This document shows, piece by piece, positions 56,279-64,000 of a stretch of DNA of 64,000 nt (position 1 is the stretch's first letter; every line of letters begins with the position of its first letter). The stretch lies in the NCBI GenBank assembly GCA_002696035.1, contig NZQV01000006.1, forward strand, positions 186,001-250,000. The letters are read 5' to 3'. Below the pieces are notes generated by a model that saw only the letters and a program-made list of their open reading frames with translations, searched no databases and had not been told where the DNA came from. This DNA comes from Balneola sp. GTDB taxonomy: Bacteria; Bacteroidota; Rhodothermia; Balneolales; Balneolaceae. The position numbers were made by a program, and so were the translations under genes.

Positions 56279-56911
56279 ATGATTTCACTTAAAGTCGAAA
56301 ACCTAAGTAAAAAGTTTAATACCAAAACCGTTTTTGAAGGATTCTCCTTTGAGCACAACTCCGGTGTGTTAGGAATTGCCGGTTCCAACGGAAGTGGAAA
56401 ATCTACTTTACTGAAATGCCTCGCCTACCTGCTTCGTCCAAACTCCGGTTCCATAGTGTGGAAAAATCATGAACATTTGATGAATCAGAAACAGGTTAAA
56501 AAGCACATCGGTTATGCAGCCCCCTACATCAATTTATATGCGGAACTTTCAGTAGAAGAAAATCTTATTTTTTTGATGGAAGCCAGTGGCGACAAAGCCG
56601 AAACCGAAAAGATCCATGCGCTGCTGGAAAGAGTTCAAATTCCACATTTACGTGAACAGCTTTTTGGAAATCTCTCAACTGGTCAGCAGCAGAGGGCAAA
56701 ACTGGCAGCAGCTTTAGTTCATGAACCTGAAATACTGATGCTGGATGAACCCGGTTCCAATCTCGATGAAAAAGGCCACGAACTGGTGACTTCCATCGTA
56801 AAAACTGAAGCCGAAAAAGGAACTCTTGTTTTCCTTGCCTCCAACGACCCTAATGAAATAGAACTATGCAATAAGGTAGTTAATATAGGTGATAGTGTTA
56901 CAGTGCGTTAG
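56279..56911 (+). CDS. CcmA-like ABC transporter ATP-binding protein
   Basis: A 210-residue ATPase. The Walker A motif GSNGSGKS is at residues 35-42, LSTGQQQR is the signature, and ILMLDEPGSNLDEKG is Walker B. The short length and the organisation resemble CcmA, the ATPase of the heme exporter for cytochrome c maturation. The ATG at 56279 is preferred over an in-frame TTG at 56264. No permease gene is adjacent (an aminopeptidase follows), so either the partner is elsewhere or this is an orphan. A TACCTTTA box (56268-56275) sits only three bases before the ATG, so a near-leaderless mRNA is possible. Confidence 0.78.
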   Translation: MISLKVENLSKKFNTKTVFEGFSFEHNSGVLGIAGSNGSGKSTLLKCLAYLLRPNSGSIVWKNHEHLMNQKQVKKHIGYAAPYINLYAELSVEENLIFLMEASGDKAETEKIHALLERVQIPHLREQLFGNLSTGQQQRAKLAAALVHEPEILMLDEPGSNLDEKGHELVTSIVKTEAEKGTLVFLASNDPNEIELCNKVVNIGDSVTVR

Positions 56912-56983
56912 TGTTACGGTGTTATGTTTTGATTCCGAAACCATAACACCGTAACACTTTAACACCATTGCACTGCACACTTC
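56893..56983. repeat. Perfect 17-base inverted repeat with outer imperfect arms
   Basis: AGTGTTACGGTGTTATG (56910-56926) and its exact inverted copy (56942-56958) flank a 15-base loop. Outer, imperfect arms extend to about 56893 and 56983. The stop codon of the CcmA-like gene lies at the left arm's start. It may be a terminator-like hairpin or an interspersed palindrome; the GTGTTA-type words resemble the palindrome at 60175-60394. Confidence 0.7.
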
Positions 56984-57049
56984 AGCCACAATTTCTTTAC
57001 CTTTAGATCAAAAGAATTCAACAAAAATTATTACATAAAAGACCCGAGC

Positions 57050-58150
57050 ATGATTTCAGAAAACGACCAAAAACTTGCGACCCTGATCCTTGAACACAGC
57101 ACTGAAGTTGAATCAGGACAGAATGTAATGGTCCAGCTTATTGGACTGAATGGCATCAATTTACTGCGGGCTTTAGTGGAGCAGATACGAGCCAAAAATG
57201 CGCATCCTTTTGTACAGATCGAAGATGCTGATACTCAGCGCATTCTCCTTGAAAATGGAAACGAAGAGTTTTGGAAAAACCAGGCTTCGGTCGATCAGCT
57301 TCCCAAAATGAAGCAGATGGATGCTTTTATTGGTATTCGGGCATCAGAAAATATCTACGAAACCTCGCAAGCCAGCAAAGAAGCCAATAAGGCTTATTCC
57401 GAGCATTTCCTGAAACCCGTTCATTTTGATGAGCGTGTCGACAACACCAACTGGTGCATCATGCGTTATCCGTCAGCGGCTTTTGCCATGAATGCTAAGA
57501 TGCCAACTCGCGCTTTCGCAGAATTTTACTACAATGCCTGCTTGGTGGATTACGGCCAGCTGGAGGAAGCCATGAAACCGCTGGAAAAACGTTTGCGTGC
57601 AACGGATGAAATTCACCTGAAAGGCGAAGGGACTGACATCAAATTCTCCGTAAAAGGACAAAACTGGGTGCCTTGTTTTGGTAAAAGAAATGTTCCGGAT
57701 GGCGAACTATTTACTTCTCCTGTTTTAGACTCTGTGAATGGAGTGATCTCTTATGCGCCTTCCGTTTATCAGGGCAAGCCGTTTGAATTCGTAAAGCTTG
57801 AAGTGAAGGATGGAGTGGTCGTTGATTTTGACTCCTCCAATAATGAGGCTCTCAAAGATATCCTCGATACTGATGAAGGAGCCCGACGATTCGGAGAATT
57901 CAGTTTCGGGTTGAACCCAGTCATTGAAAGCCCAATGTACGATATTTTGTTTGATGAAAAGATCTACGGGTCCAATCATCTTACACTGGGTAAAGATTAC
58001 GAAGTGGCTCCAAATGGCAACTCCAGTAACATCCACTGGGATCTCGTTTGCATTGGCGCTGATGTGTATCTGGATGGTGAGCTTGTGCGCGAAGGACGCA
58101 AGTTTGTGGCGGATGATCTGAAGGGACTCAACCCCGAAGAACTGTCGTAA
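57050..58150 (+). CDS. M29-family aminopeptidase
   Basis: A 366-residue metallopeptidase of the AmpS/AmpT (M29) type. Metal-site residues are visible in NVPDGELFTSP (Glu), GEFSFGLNP (Glu), SNHLTLGKDYE (His) and IHWDLV (His, Asp). It removes N-terminal residues from peptides in the cytoplasm. There is no signal. It follows the palindromic repeat at 56893-56983; a TACCTTTA box (56998-57005) upstream may be the -7 element, but no -33 box was found at the right distance. Confidence 0.9.
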   Translation: MISENDQKLATLILEHSTEVESGQNVMVQLIGLNGINLLRALVEQIRAKNAHPFVQIEDADTQRILLENGNEEFWKNQASVDQLPKMKQMDAFIGIRASENIYETSQASKEANKAYSEHFLKPVHFDERVDNTNWCIMRYPSAAFAMNAKMPTRAFAEFYYNACLVDYGQLEEAMKPLEKRLRATDEIHLKGEGTDIKFSVKGQNWVPCFGKRNVPDGELFTSPVLDSVNGVISYAPSVYQGKPFEFVKLEVKDGVVVDFDSSNNEALKDILDTDEGARRFGEFSFGLNPVIESPMYDILFDEKIYGSNHLTLGKDYEVAPNGNSSNIHWDLVCIGADVYLDGELVREGRKFVADDLKGLNPEELS

Positions 58151-58205
58151 TTCTGAACTTATTTTCTCATTGGCCAGATCCATTCTATATTAACATTCGG
58201 AACTA

Positions 58206-58375
58206 TTCAAGCACTGTCCTCTCTCTGATTTACAGCAAAGCTGAAATCGGTCTCTCTCCAAAGAGAGACAGGTTCTTGGCTATTTCATAATGTCGTTCTC
58301 GATAAAAATTGATCGAATAGGCAAGAACCTGTGTCCCGCCGGAGGGACCGTAAAATCAATTCATTGATTTTACAG
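58206..58375. repeat. Two-copy composite repeat, copy 1
   Basis: The core at 58249-58279 contains CTCTCTCCAAAGAGAG followed by ACAGGTTCTTG. After 41 variable bases comes the inverted partner CAAGAACCTGT with GTCCCGCCGGA (58321-58343). A separate perfect hairpin GTAAAATCAAT/ATTGATTTTAC lies at 58350-58373. A similar copy lies at 60925-61070. The element fills most of the 334-base gap between the aminopeptidase and pckA (both ends 3'). Confidence 0.75.
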
Positions 58376-58400
58376 GGAAGACAGTCAGAAACCTTTCCAC

Positions 58401-58431
58401 AAAAAAAAGGGCGAACATCTCTGTCCGCCCT
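58401..58431 (-). terminator. Intrinsic terminator of pckA
   Basis: The stem AGGGCG (58408-58413) pairs with CGCCCT (58426-58431), with partial inner pairing. On the minus strand it follows the pckA stop and is followed by eight Ts. Confidence 0.75.
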
Positions 58432-58484
58432 ACGCTATTCACTTCTCATTTCAGGCTTTTACACCTGAAGTAAAGATTGGTTTT

Positions 58485-60083
58485 CTATGCTTCTACCGGA
58501 ATTCTTGGTCCGGCATTGATAATGGCTTCGCTACTGCCCTCCTGATACTTCTCGAAGTTTTTAGCAAACAATCGACCAAGTTTTTCGGCTTGTTTGTCGT
58601 ATTCTTCGGGATTGTCCCAGGTATTTTTTGGAAGCAGGATCTCGGACTTCACATTCGGGCATTCTGTTGGAATTTGGAATCCGAATACTTCATCCTCTAC
58701 AGTAGGTGCATTGTCAAGCTCTCCGGCATGGATCGCATTAATAATGGCACGAGTGCTTTTCAGGTCCATACGACTTCCTTTGCCATAAGGCCCGCCAGTC
58801 AGCCCGGTATTAACGAGCCAAACATTAGCACCTTTCTCTTTCATTTTTTCAGCCAGCATCTCTGCATATTTAGATGGATGCCACACCAGGAAGGCCGCTC
58901 CAAAGCAGGCAGAGAAAGTTGCCTGAGGTTCCGTTACGCCCATTTCCGTTCCGGCTACTTTTGCGGTATATCCACTTATGAAGTGATACATCGCTTGCTC
59001 TGGCGAAAGCTTACTTACCGGAGGCAATACACCAAAGGCATCGTAGGTCAGGAAGATGATATTTTTCGGATGGCCGGCTACACAAGGGATCTTGGCATTT
59101 GAAATATACTCGATCGGATAAGAGGCCCGTGTATTTTGGGTAATGGAAACGTCTTCATAATCCACTTCTCGGGTTTCTTCATCATACCCTACATTTTCGA
59201 GTACGGTACCAAATTTAATGGCATTGAAAATTTCCGGCTCATTTTCTTCAGAGAGATTGATGGTTTTTGCATAGCAACCGCCTTCAATATTGAATACTCC
59301 ATCGTCACTCCAGCAGTGCTCATCGTCCCCTATCAGTTTGCGGTTTTGGTCAGCTGAAAGCGTAGTTTTCCCCGTTCCGGAAAGTCCGAAGAATAAAGCC
59401 ACATCGTCTTCCCCTTCATTAGCTGAACAGTGCATGGAAAGTACATTTTGCTTAGGCATCAGATAATGCATTACCGTGAAAATACCTTTCTTCATTTCAC
59501 CGGCATACTCGGTTCCAAGGATCACCATTTCTTTTCGTTTGAAATTGACATCCACACTAGCATCGGAAGTCATTCCTTCGGTGTGCTTGTTAGCCGGGAA
59601 TTTACCGGAATTGTACACTACAAAATCAGGCTCTCCAAAATTCTCCAATTCTTCTTTGGTTGGACGAATAAGCATATTATGCATAAACAATCCGTGGTAA
59701 GGTCGTTCGGCTATGATCCGAACCTTCAGCCGGTAATTGGGATCCCATCCTGCAAATCCATCAATTACATACAGTCGTTTACGGGTATTCAAATAATCGG
59801 TGGCACGTTGCATGTTGATGTCGAACGTGTGCTCATCAAGTGAGATGTTCACATTTCCCCACCATACATCGTCGTGCACTTCGGGAGTATCCACTACGCG
59901 TTTGTCCGCAGGACTACGCCCGGTTCTTTTACCTGAGCGTACAACCAGCGCACCATTTTTAGCGATTGCTGAGCCTCCATCGTATTTGATAGCTTCTTCG
60001 TAAAAAGTAGCCGGGGCAGGATTTCTAAGGACCTGATTAACATTGATTCCGTGTTTCGATAAGTCGAGTGTTTGAGCAGCCAT
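58485..60083 (-). CDS. pckA: Phosphoenolpyruvate carboxykinase (ATP)
   Basis: A 532-residue ATP-dependent PEPCK. The P-loop/kinase motif [18 protein letters not shown] is at about 233-250, followed by the metal-site GDDEH and the oxaloacetate/Mn site [10 protein letters not shown]. It converts oxaloacetate to phosphoenolpyruvate in gluconeogenesis. Single gene. The region upstream (60084-60407) contains no gene and carries a palindromic repeat. Confidence 0.97.
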   Translation of the reverse strand: MAAQTLDLSKHGINVNQVLRNPAPATFYEEAIKYDGGSAIAKNGALVVRSGKRTGRSPADKRVVDTPEVHDDVWWGNVNISLDEHTFDINMQRATDYLNTRKRLYVIDGFAGWDPNYRLKVRIIAERPYHGLFMHNMLIRPTKEELENFGEPDFVVYNSGKFPANKHTEGMTSDASVDVNFKRKEMVILGTEYAGEMKKGIFTVMHYLMPKQNVLSMHCSANEGEDDVALFFGLSGTGKTTLSADQNRKLIGDDEHCWSDDGVFNIEGGCYAKTINLSEENEPEIFNAIKFGTVLENVGYDEETREVDYEDVSITQNTRASYPIEYISNAKIPCVAGHPKNIIFLTYDAFGVLPPVSKLSPEQAMYHFISGYTAKVAGTEMGVTEPQATFSACFGAAFLVWHPSKYAEMLAEKMKEKGANVWLVNTGLTGGPYGKGSRMDLKSTRAIINAIHAGELDNAPTVEDEVFGFQIPTECPNVKSEILLPKNTWDNPEEYDKQAEKLGRLFAKNFEKYQEGSSEAIINAGPRIPVEA

Positions 60084-60154
60084 AATAATTATGATTGAGT
60101 GTTAGTCTTGAGTGACACTTTTAAAAAAGCTATTTAACATGAACGTTGTATGAA

Positions 60155-60408
60155 TATTGGGTGATAAATGAGGGGTGATTTGGTGATATATTGACATCGT
60201 GATAAAGTAATCGAGGAGGACCTGCGAGCGTCCACCGGTCCTCGTAGCGCGGTTTTGAACAAACACAATTTTCACTCGCTCCTGACGCTCCAGGTCGGAG
60301 CGAAAAAACGAACTTCAAATACCTCTTGGGAAGCAAAAACAGGTTTGGTATAATCAATTCCAGCACAACACTATATCATCTTTCACCAAATCACTATATC
60401 ACCTATTA
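60155..60408. repeat. Intergenic inverted repeat with nested hairpins
   Basis: The perfect 12-base arms GTGATTTGGTGA (60175-60186) and TCACCAAATCAC (60383-60394) are surrounded by longer imperfect matches. Inside are two further hairpins: GAGGACC/GGTCCTC (about 60214-60242) and CGCTCC/GGAGCG (about 60277-60302). The right arm ends just before the ATG of the VOC gene. This explains most of the 324-base gap between the pckA and VOC genes. Confidence 0.6.
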
Positions 60409-60830
60409 TGAAGAAACGAGTAACCGGAATTGGCGGAATATTTTTTAAAAGTGAAGATCCTCAGGCCTCAAAAGATTGGTATCAGAAACACCTTGGTATC
60501 GATAGTGGAAAGTATGGAGGAACCTTTGAATGGAGACATGCAGAAGTGCCAGACAAGAAAGGATTCACTGCCTGGAGCGTATTCGATCAAAACACAGAGT
60601 ACACCAATCCCAGCGAGAAAGATTTTATGATCAATTATCGTGTGGAAAACCTGGAAGAACTACTGGAAACGCTAAAAGAAGAAGGCGTGCAAGTGATCGG
60701 CAAAATGGAAGTGTTTGAATACGGAAAATTCGGGTGGATCATGGATCCCAACGGTATCAAAATTGAGTTATGGGAGCCGAATGATACTGAGTATGATAAG
60801 ATTAAAGGTGAGACGAATATGTCCAGCTAA
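60408..60830 (+). CDS. VOC-family (glyoxalase-like) protein
   Basis: A 140-residue protein with two beta-alpha-beta-beta-beta modules. The first is RVTGIGGIFFKSEDPQASKDWYQKHLGI, the second ends in GWIMDPNGIKIELWEP. A metal-ligand Glu (IELWEP) is visible. VOC members include glyoxalase I, fosfomycin resistance and dioxygenases; the exact reaction cannot be read. It starts at the right edge of the palindromic repeat. Confidence 0.85.
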   Translation: MKKRVTGIGGIFFKSEDPQASKDWYQKHLGIDSGKYGGTFEWRHAEVPDKKGFTAWSVFDQNTEYTNPSEKDFMINYRVENLEELLETLKEEGVQVIGKMEVFEYGKFGWIMDPNGIKIELWEPNDTEYDKIKGETNMSS

Positions 60831-60924
60831 GCTGGAATTCAAAATGAAAGATTTAAAATTAAAAATTGGGTAAGCATCTAATGAATTCCGTCACACATTC
60901 ACAGATCTCATAACCAAGTCGTTA

Positions 60925-61070
60925 CCACTCTCTCCTCTCGCTGGATTATAGCTAAAGCTAAATCCGTTCTCTCTCCAAAGAGAGACAGGTTCTTGCCATG
61001 AAGTAGATTTTTATTGGATGAGAAATTTTGAGAAAGCAAGAACCTGTGTCCCTCCGGAATCTACTTTCAT
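60925..61070. repeat. Two-copy composite repeat, copy 2
   Basis: The core at 60966-60995 (TTCTCTCTCCAAAGAGAG then ACAGGTTCTTG) is followed after about 40 bases by CAAGAACCTGTGTCCCTCCGGA (61037-61058). It matches copy 1 at 58206-58375, including a related flanking region before the core. It lies in the 303-base convergent gap between the VOC gene and clpB. Confidence 0.75.
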
Positions 61071-61081
61071 ATACTAATCCC

Positions 61082-61110
61082 AAAAAAAATGGGCTGAGAC
61101 TTTCATCCCA
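61082..61110 (-). terminator. Weak terminator of clpB
   Basis: The stem TGGG (61090-61093) and CCCA (61107-61110), with three further inner pairs, is followed on the minus strand by eight Ts. It is short but placed where a clpB terminator is expected. Confidence 0.45.
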
Positions 61111-61133
61111 ACCCTATTTTTCATTTTGAATTT

Positions 61134-63773
61134 CTAATCACCTTCCGCCCAGGCTTCAGCATCTTCCACTACTTCAGCAAATTCTATGGAATCTCCATTT
61201 TTACTCATTGTGGCTTCGAAATGAACCGGACCTTCTTCATCGCGACTAATCAGCAATGAAGCCAGCTTATTGGTGATATTCTGCTGGATCACACGCTTAA
61301 GCGGACGAGCACCGTATACGGGATCATACCCGCGGGCAGCCAGCCAGTCTTTCACGTTTTCGGGAACATCCAGCTGCACTTCGTTCTTGGCAAGCATTTT
61401 ATGCACACGTTTGAGCTGAATATCCACAATGGAGCGAATATGACTCTGATTGAGCGGATGGAATACAATAGTATCATCCACACGATTCAGAAATTCAGGA
61501 CGAATCGTCTGCTTCAATTGCTCGATCAGTTTGTTTTGCAGCTCATCGTATTTTTCATCACTCATATCACCACCGGACTTCTCGATCTCATTGGAGATCA
61601 GGTGTGAACCGATATTTGAGGTCATGATGATGATGGTATTTTTGAAATCCACCGTCACGCCTTTATTGTCTGTCAGGCGACCTTCATCCAGCACTTGCAA
61701 CAAGATATTGAATACATCCGCATGGGCTTTTTCGATCTCATCCAACAAAATTACTGAGTATGGATGTCGGCGAGCAGCTTCAGTTAACTGACCTCCTTCG
61801 TCATATCCCACATAGCCTGGAGGCGCTCCCACCAACCGACTTACGCTGTGTTTCTCCATATACTCACTCATATCGATGCGGATCATGGCATCCTCATCAT
61901 TGAATAAGAAATCTGCAAGCGACCGCGCCAGCTCTGTCTTACCTACACCAGTTGAACCGAGGAAGAAGAACGAGCCGATGGGTTTCTGCTCATCCTGCAA
62001 GCCTGCTCTCGAGCGGCGTACTGCATGCGACACAGCTTCGATAGCTTTATCCTGACCGATCACACGTTTGTGCAGTTCTTCTTCCAGATGCATCAGTTTC
62101 TTGCGCTCACTTTGCAGCATTTTGCGAACAGGAATTCCTGTCCATCGTGCCACAATATCAGCGATGTCTTCGGCATCCACTTCCTCTTTTAGCAACGACT
62201 GATTTTCCTGCATCTCATCCAGTTTTTCCTGGGATTTCTGCAGATCATTTTCAAGCTGAGCAATAGTCCCGTAACGGAGCTCTGCTACTTTTTCGTAATT
62301 TCCTTGTCGTTCAGCTTTATCGGCTTCGTTCTTGGTGGTATCGATGGCTTGCTTCAGTTCACGCACTTTTTGGATCAGATCACGTTCCTGCTCCCACTGC
62401 ACACGCATGGATTTTCGTTCCTCTTCCAAGTCAGCCAGTTCTTTTTCAATGCTTTTGATCTTAGACTGATCTTTTTCGCGTTTCAGGGCTTCCCGTTCAA
62501 TTTCAAGCTGACGAATTTGTCGCTCTACAGCATCCAGCTCTTCAGGAAGAGAGTCGATCTGCAATCGCAACCGAGAAGCCGCTTCGTCGATCAGGTCAAT
62601 GGCTTTATCAGGCAGAAACCGATCGCCAATATATCGATGCGAAAGTTCAGCAGCGGCCACTACAGCCGCATCTTTAATGCGAACGCCGTGGTGTACTTCA
62701 TACCGCTCCTGCAATCCCCGTAAAATGGAAACCGTGTCTTCGATGGAGGGCTCGTTGATCAGTACGGTCTGAAGTCGTCGTTCAAGTGCTTTGTCTTTCT
62801 CGATGTATTTGCGGTATTCGTCCAGTGTAGTGGCTCCGATGGCATGAAGTTCACCACGAGCTAAGGCAGGTTTCAGAATATTGGCCGCATCCATGGCGCC
62901 TTCTGTTGCGCCGGCTCCTACCAAAGTGTGAATTTCATCTATGAATAAAATGATCTCGCCATCAGAATCGGACACATCTTTTACCACAGCTTTCAGGCGT
63001 TCCTCGAACTCTCCACGAAACTTGGTTCCGGCTACAAGAGAGCCCATGTCGAGGGCAACAATGCGTTTGGTTTTGAGGCCTTCCGGAACATCACCCCGAA
63101 CAATACGCAGAGCCATGCCCTCAGCGATGGCGGTTTTACCGACTCCCGGCTCCCCGATCAAAACAGGGTTATTTTTGGTACGACGGGTAAGGATCTGCAT
63201 CACCCGACGAATTTCCTGATCACGACCAATTACGGGGTCGAGTTTGTTTTTCTCTGCGAGTTCATTCAGATCACGGGCATATTTTTTGAGCGCTCCGTAG
63301 CGACTTTCTGCATTGGGGTCATCCACGGTTTGATTTCCACGGACATCCTTCAGCACTTTCAGGATATTTTCTTTGGTAACGCCCTGGTCTTTCAACAGAT
63401 TGGCGACTTCACCTTTTACTTCAGTCATTCCGATCAACACATGTTCAGAACTGATATATTCATCGCCCAAATTTGTTGCTTCTTTTTGGGCCTTATCAAA
63501 CAACTCCTTGCTGGTGTTCGACAAGTATTGCCCTGTAACAGATGAACCCTGTACTTTTGGAAGTCTGTCCGTTATAGAATCTATCGCTTTCCCAATAGTA
63601 GCCGGATTTGCTCCCAACTTGCTAAGTAATGTGTTTACGATACTCTCCTGGTCACTCAGAAATGCCTTCAAAATATGCGCCGGTTCTACGGCCTGATTGT
63701 TGGCAGACTGTGCCAGCTCTATGGACTTTTGAACGGCTTCCTGAGCCTTTAATGTAAATTTATTCAAGTTCAT
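61134..63773 (-). CDS. clpB: ATP-dependent chaperone ClpB
   Basis: An 879-residue Hsp100 disaggregase. The Clp N-domain is at about 1-145, and AAA-1 has the P-loop GEPGVGKTA. The coiled-coil M-domain (about 400-530, rich in Glu/Lys heptads) is the mark of ClpB, and AAA-2 has the P-loop GSTGVGKTE. With DnaK it dissolves protein aggregates after heat stress. GGAG lies six bases before the ATG. No CIRCE element was seen upstream. It faces a divergent gene starting at 63935. Confidence 0.96.
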   Translation of the reverse strand: MNLNKFTLKAQEAVQKSIELAQSANNQAVEPAHILKAFLSDQESIVNTLLSKLGANPATIGKAIDSITDRLPKVQGSSVTGQYLSNTSKELFDKAQKEATNLGDEYISSEHVLIGMTEVKGEVANLLKDQGVTKENILKVLKDVRGNQTVDDPNAESRYGALKKYARDLNELAEKNKLDPVIGRDQEIRRVMQILTRRTKNNPVLIGEPGVGKTAIAEGMALRIVRGDVPEGLKTKRIVALDMGSLVAGTKFRGEFEERLKAVVKDVSDSDGEIILFIDEIHTLVGAGATEGAMDAANILKPALARGELHAIGATTLDEYRKYIEKDKALERRLQTVLINEPSIEDTVSILRGLQERYEVHHGVRIKDAAVVAAAELSHRYIGDRFLPDKAIDLIDEAASRLRLQIDSLPEELDAVERQIRQLEIEREALKREKDQSKIKSIEKELADLEEERKSMRVQWEQERDLIQKVRELKQAIDTTKNEADKAERQGNYEKVAELRYGTIAQLENDLQKSQEKLDEMQENQSLLKEEVDAEDIADIVARWTGIPVRKMLQSERKKLMHLEEELHKRVIGQDKAIEAVSHAVRRSRAGLQDEQKPIGSFFFLGSTGVGKTELARSLADFLFNDEDAMIRIDMSEYMEKHSVSRLVGAPPGYVGYDEGGQLTEAARRHPYSVILLDEIEKAHADVFNILLQVLDEGRLTDNKGVTVDFKNTIIIMTSNIGSHLISNEIEKSGGDMSDEKYDELQNKLIEQLKQTIRPEFLNRVDDTIVFHPLNQSHIRSIVDIQLKRVHKMLAKNEVQLDVPENVKDWLAARGYDPVYGARPLKRVIQQNITNKLASLLISRDEEGPVHFEATMSKNGDSIEFAEVVEDAEAWAEGD

Positions 63774-63934
63774 ATGATTTCTCCGTTTATCTCTTTTTTA
63801 TACTCATATTCACCAAAACCGTGCCTTTCTCAAAATTGTGTCGCATTTACATGTTATAAAATTGTACACTGCCTTTTGTGATGTTGCTAAAGAATTCTAA
63901 GTGCCAAATTGTTCGCCAAACTGACTAATCTGAC

Positions 63935-64000
63935 ATGAAATATTTCAAGTATTGCCTCTCCTGTTTCATTCTAATTCTCATCACAAAACCGGTTTTAGCG
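63935..64000 (+). CDS. N-terminus of a secreted protein (partial)
   Basis: The first 22 codons (MKYFKYCLSCFILILITKPV then Leu-Ala) form a signal peptide ending in VLA at the window edge. The protein's nature cannot be told. It is divergent from clpB, with about 161 bases between them that hold no other gene. Confidence 0.6.
   Translation, partial: MKYFKYCLSCFILILITKPVLA

Noticed and set aside
63774-63934. A CIRCE or HrcA operator in front of clpB
   Set aside because: No TTAGCACTC-N9-GAGTGCTAA-like inverted repeat is present in the gap.
1-64000. CRISPR arrays, insertion sequences or prophage
   Set aside because: No regularly spaced direct repeats, transposase or integrase-like motifs, or phage structural genes were recognised anywhere in the window.

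Overview
The window looks like a stretch of chromosome from a marine, aerobic, Gram-negative member of the Bacteroidota/Balneolota side of the tree, most likely Balneolaceae (Gracilimonas/Balneola-like). The assignment rests on several things. There is a C-terminal PNPFNP secretion tail on a pectinesterase, many signal-peptide and lipoprotein beta-propellers, FadL-type and other barrel proteins, a Reg_prop/Y_Y_Y sensor kinase, AT-rich start regions mostly lacking Shine-Dalgarno sequences, and promoters of the TTTG-N20-TAnnTTTG type. G+C is in the low-to-mid 40s by eye. No phage, plasmid, CRISPR, transposase or rRNA gene is visible.

Layout: (1) 1-7.9 kb holds a YeeE/YedE sulfur-transport pair at the edge, a GntR/UTRA regulator, a LolA-like secreted protein, a DinB-fold protein, a propeller lipoprotein, a glycosyltransferase/LpxH-like phosphatase pair and OsmC. 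(2) 8-18 kb holds gcvP, two secreted beta-propellers flanking a sulfotransferase, an unknown protein and a modular pectinesterase. (3) 18-25 kb holds a ZIP transporter, the translation factor EttA, an orphan HisKA_2 kinase, a two-gene bPH2 membrane-protein operon and an Hc1-type histone-like protein. (4) 25-30.5 kb holds an UMF1 transporter and heme genes hemG and hemH. (5) 30.5-37.1 kb is a co-directional run of sensor kinase, response regulator, Ser/Arg-rich lipoprotein and FadL-like barrel. (6) 37-44.6 kb holds housekeeping genes: rpsA and cmk, divergent from rpsT, gpmI and clpC. (7) 45-50 kb holds a secreted propeller, two glycosyltransferases, six tRNA genes (Pro, Arg, Cys, Glu, His, Glu), a lipoprotein and a MerR regulator. 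(8) 49.7-56 kb holds ctaA/ctaB (heme A/O synthesis), an esterase, and an acyl-CoA carboxylase beta subunit behind a large acidic protein of unknown function. (9) 56-64 kb holds a lone CcmA-like ATPase, an M29 aminopeptidase, pckA, a VOC protein, clpB, and the first 22 codons of a secreted protein.

Functionally, hemG, hemH, ctaA and ctaB together supply heme A to an aa3-type oxidase, so the cell respires oxygen. pckA, gpmI, gcvP and the carboxylase form central metabolism. ClpB and ClpC are both present. A striking non-genic feature is a set of palindromic intergenic repeats of several families, often touching a start or stop codon, including one composite family with two clear copies (58.2 kb and 60.95 kb), both between convergent genes.

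The most interesting uncharacterised items are the Ser/Arg-rich lipoprotein with its adjacent two-component system, the acidic protein next to pccB, the two-copy repeat family, and the tRNA cluster with internal terminators and duplicated tRNA-Glu. I did not find a clear-cut novel defence or mobile system.
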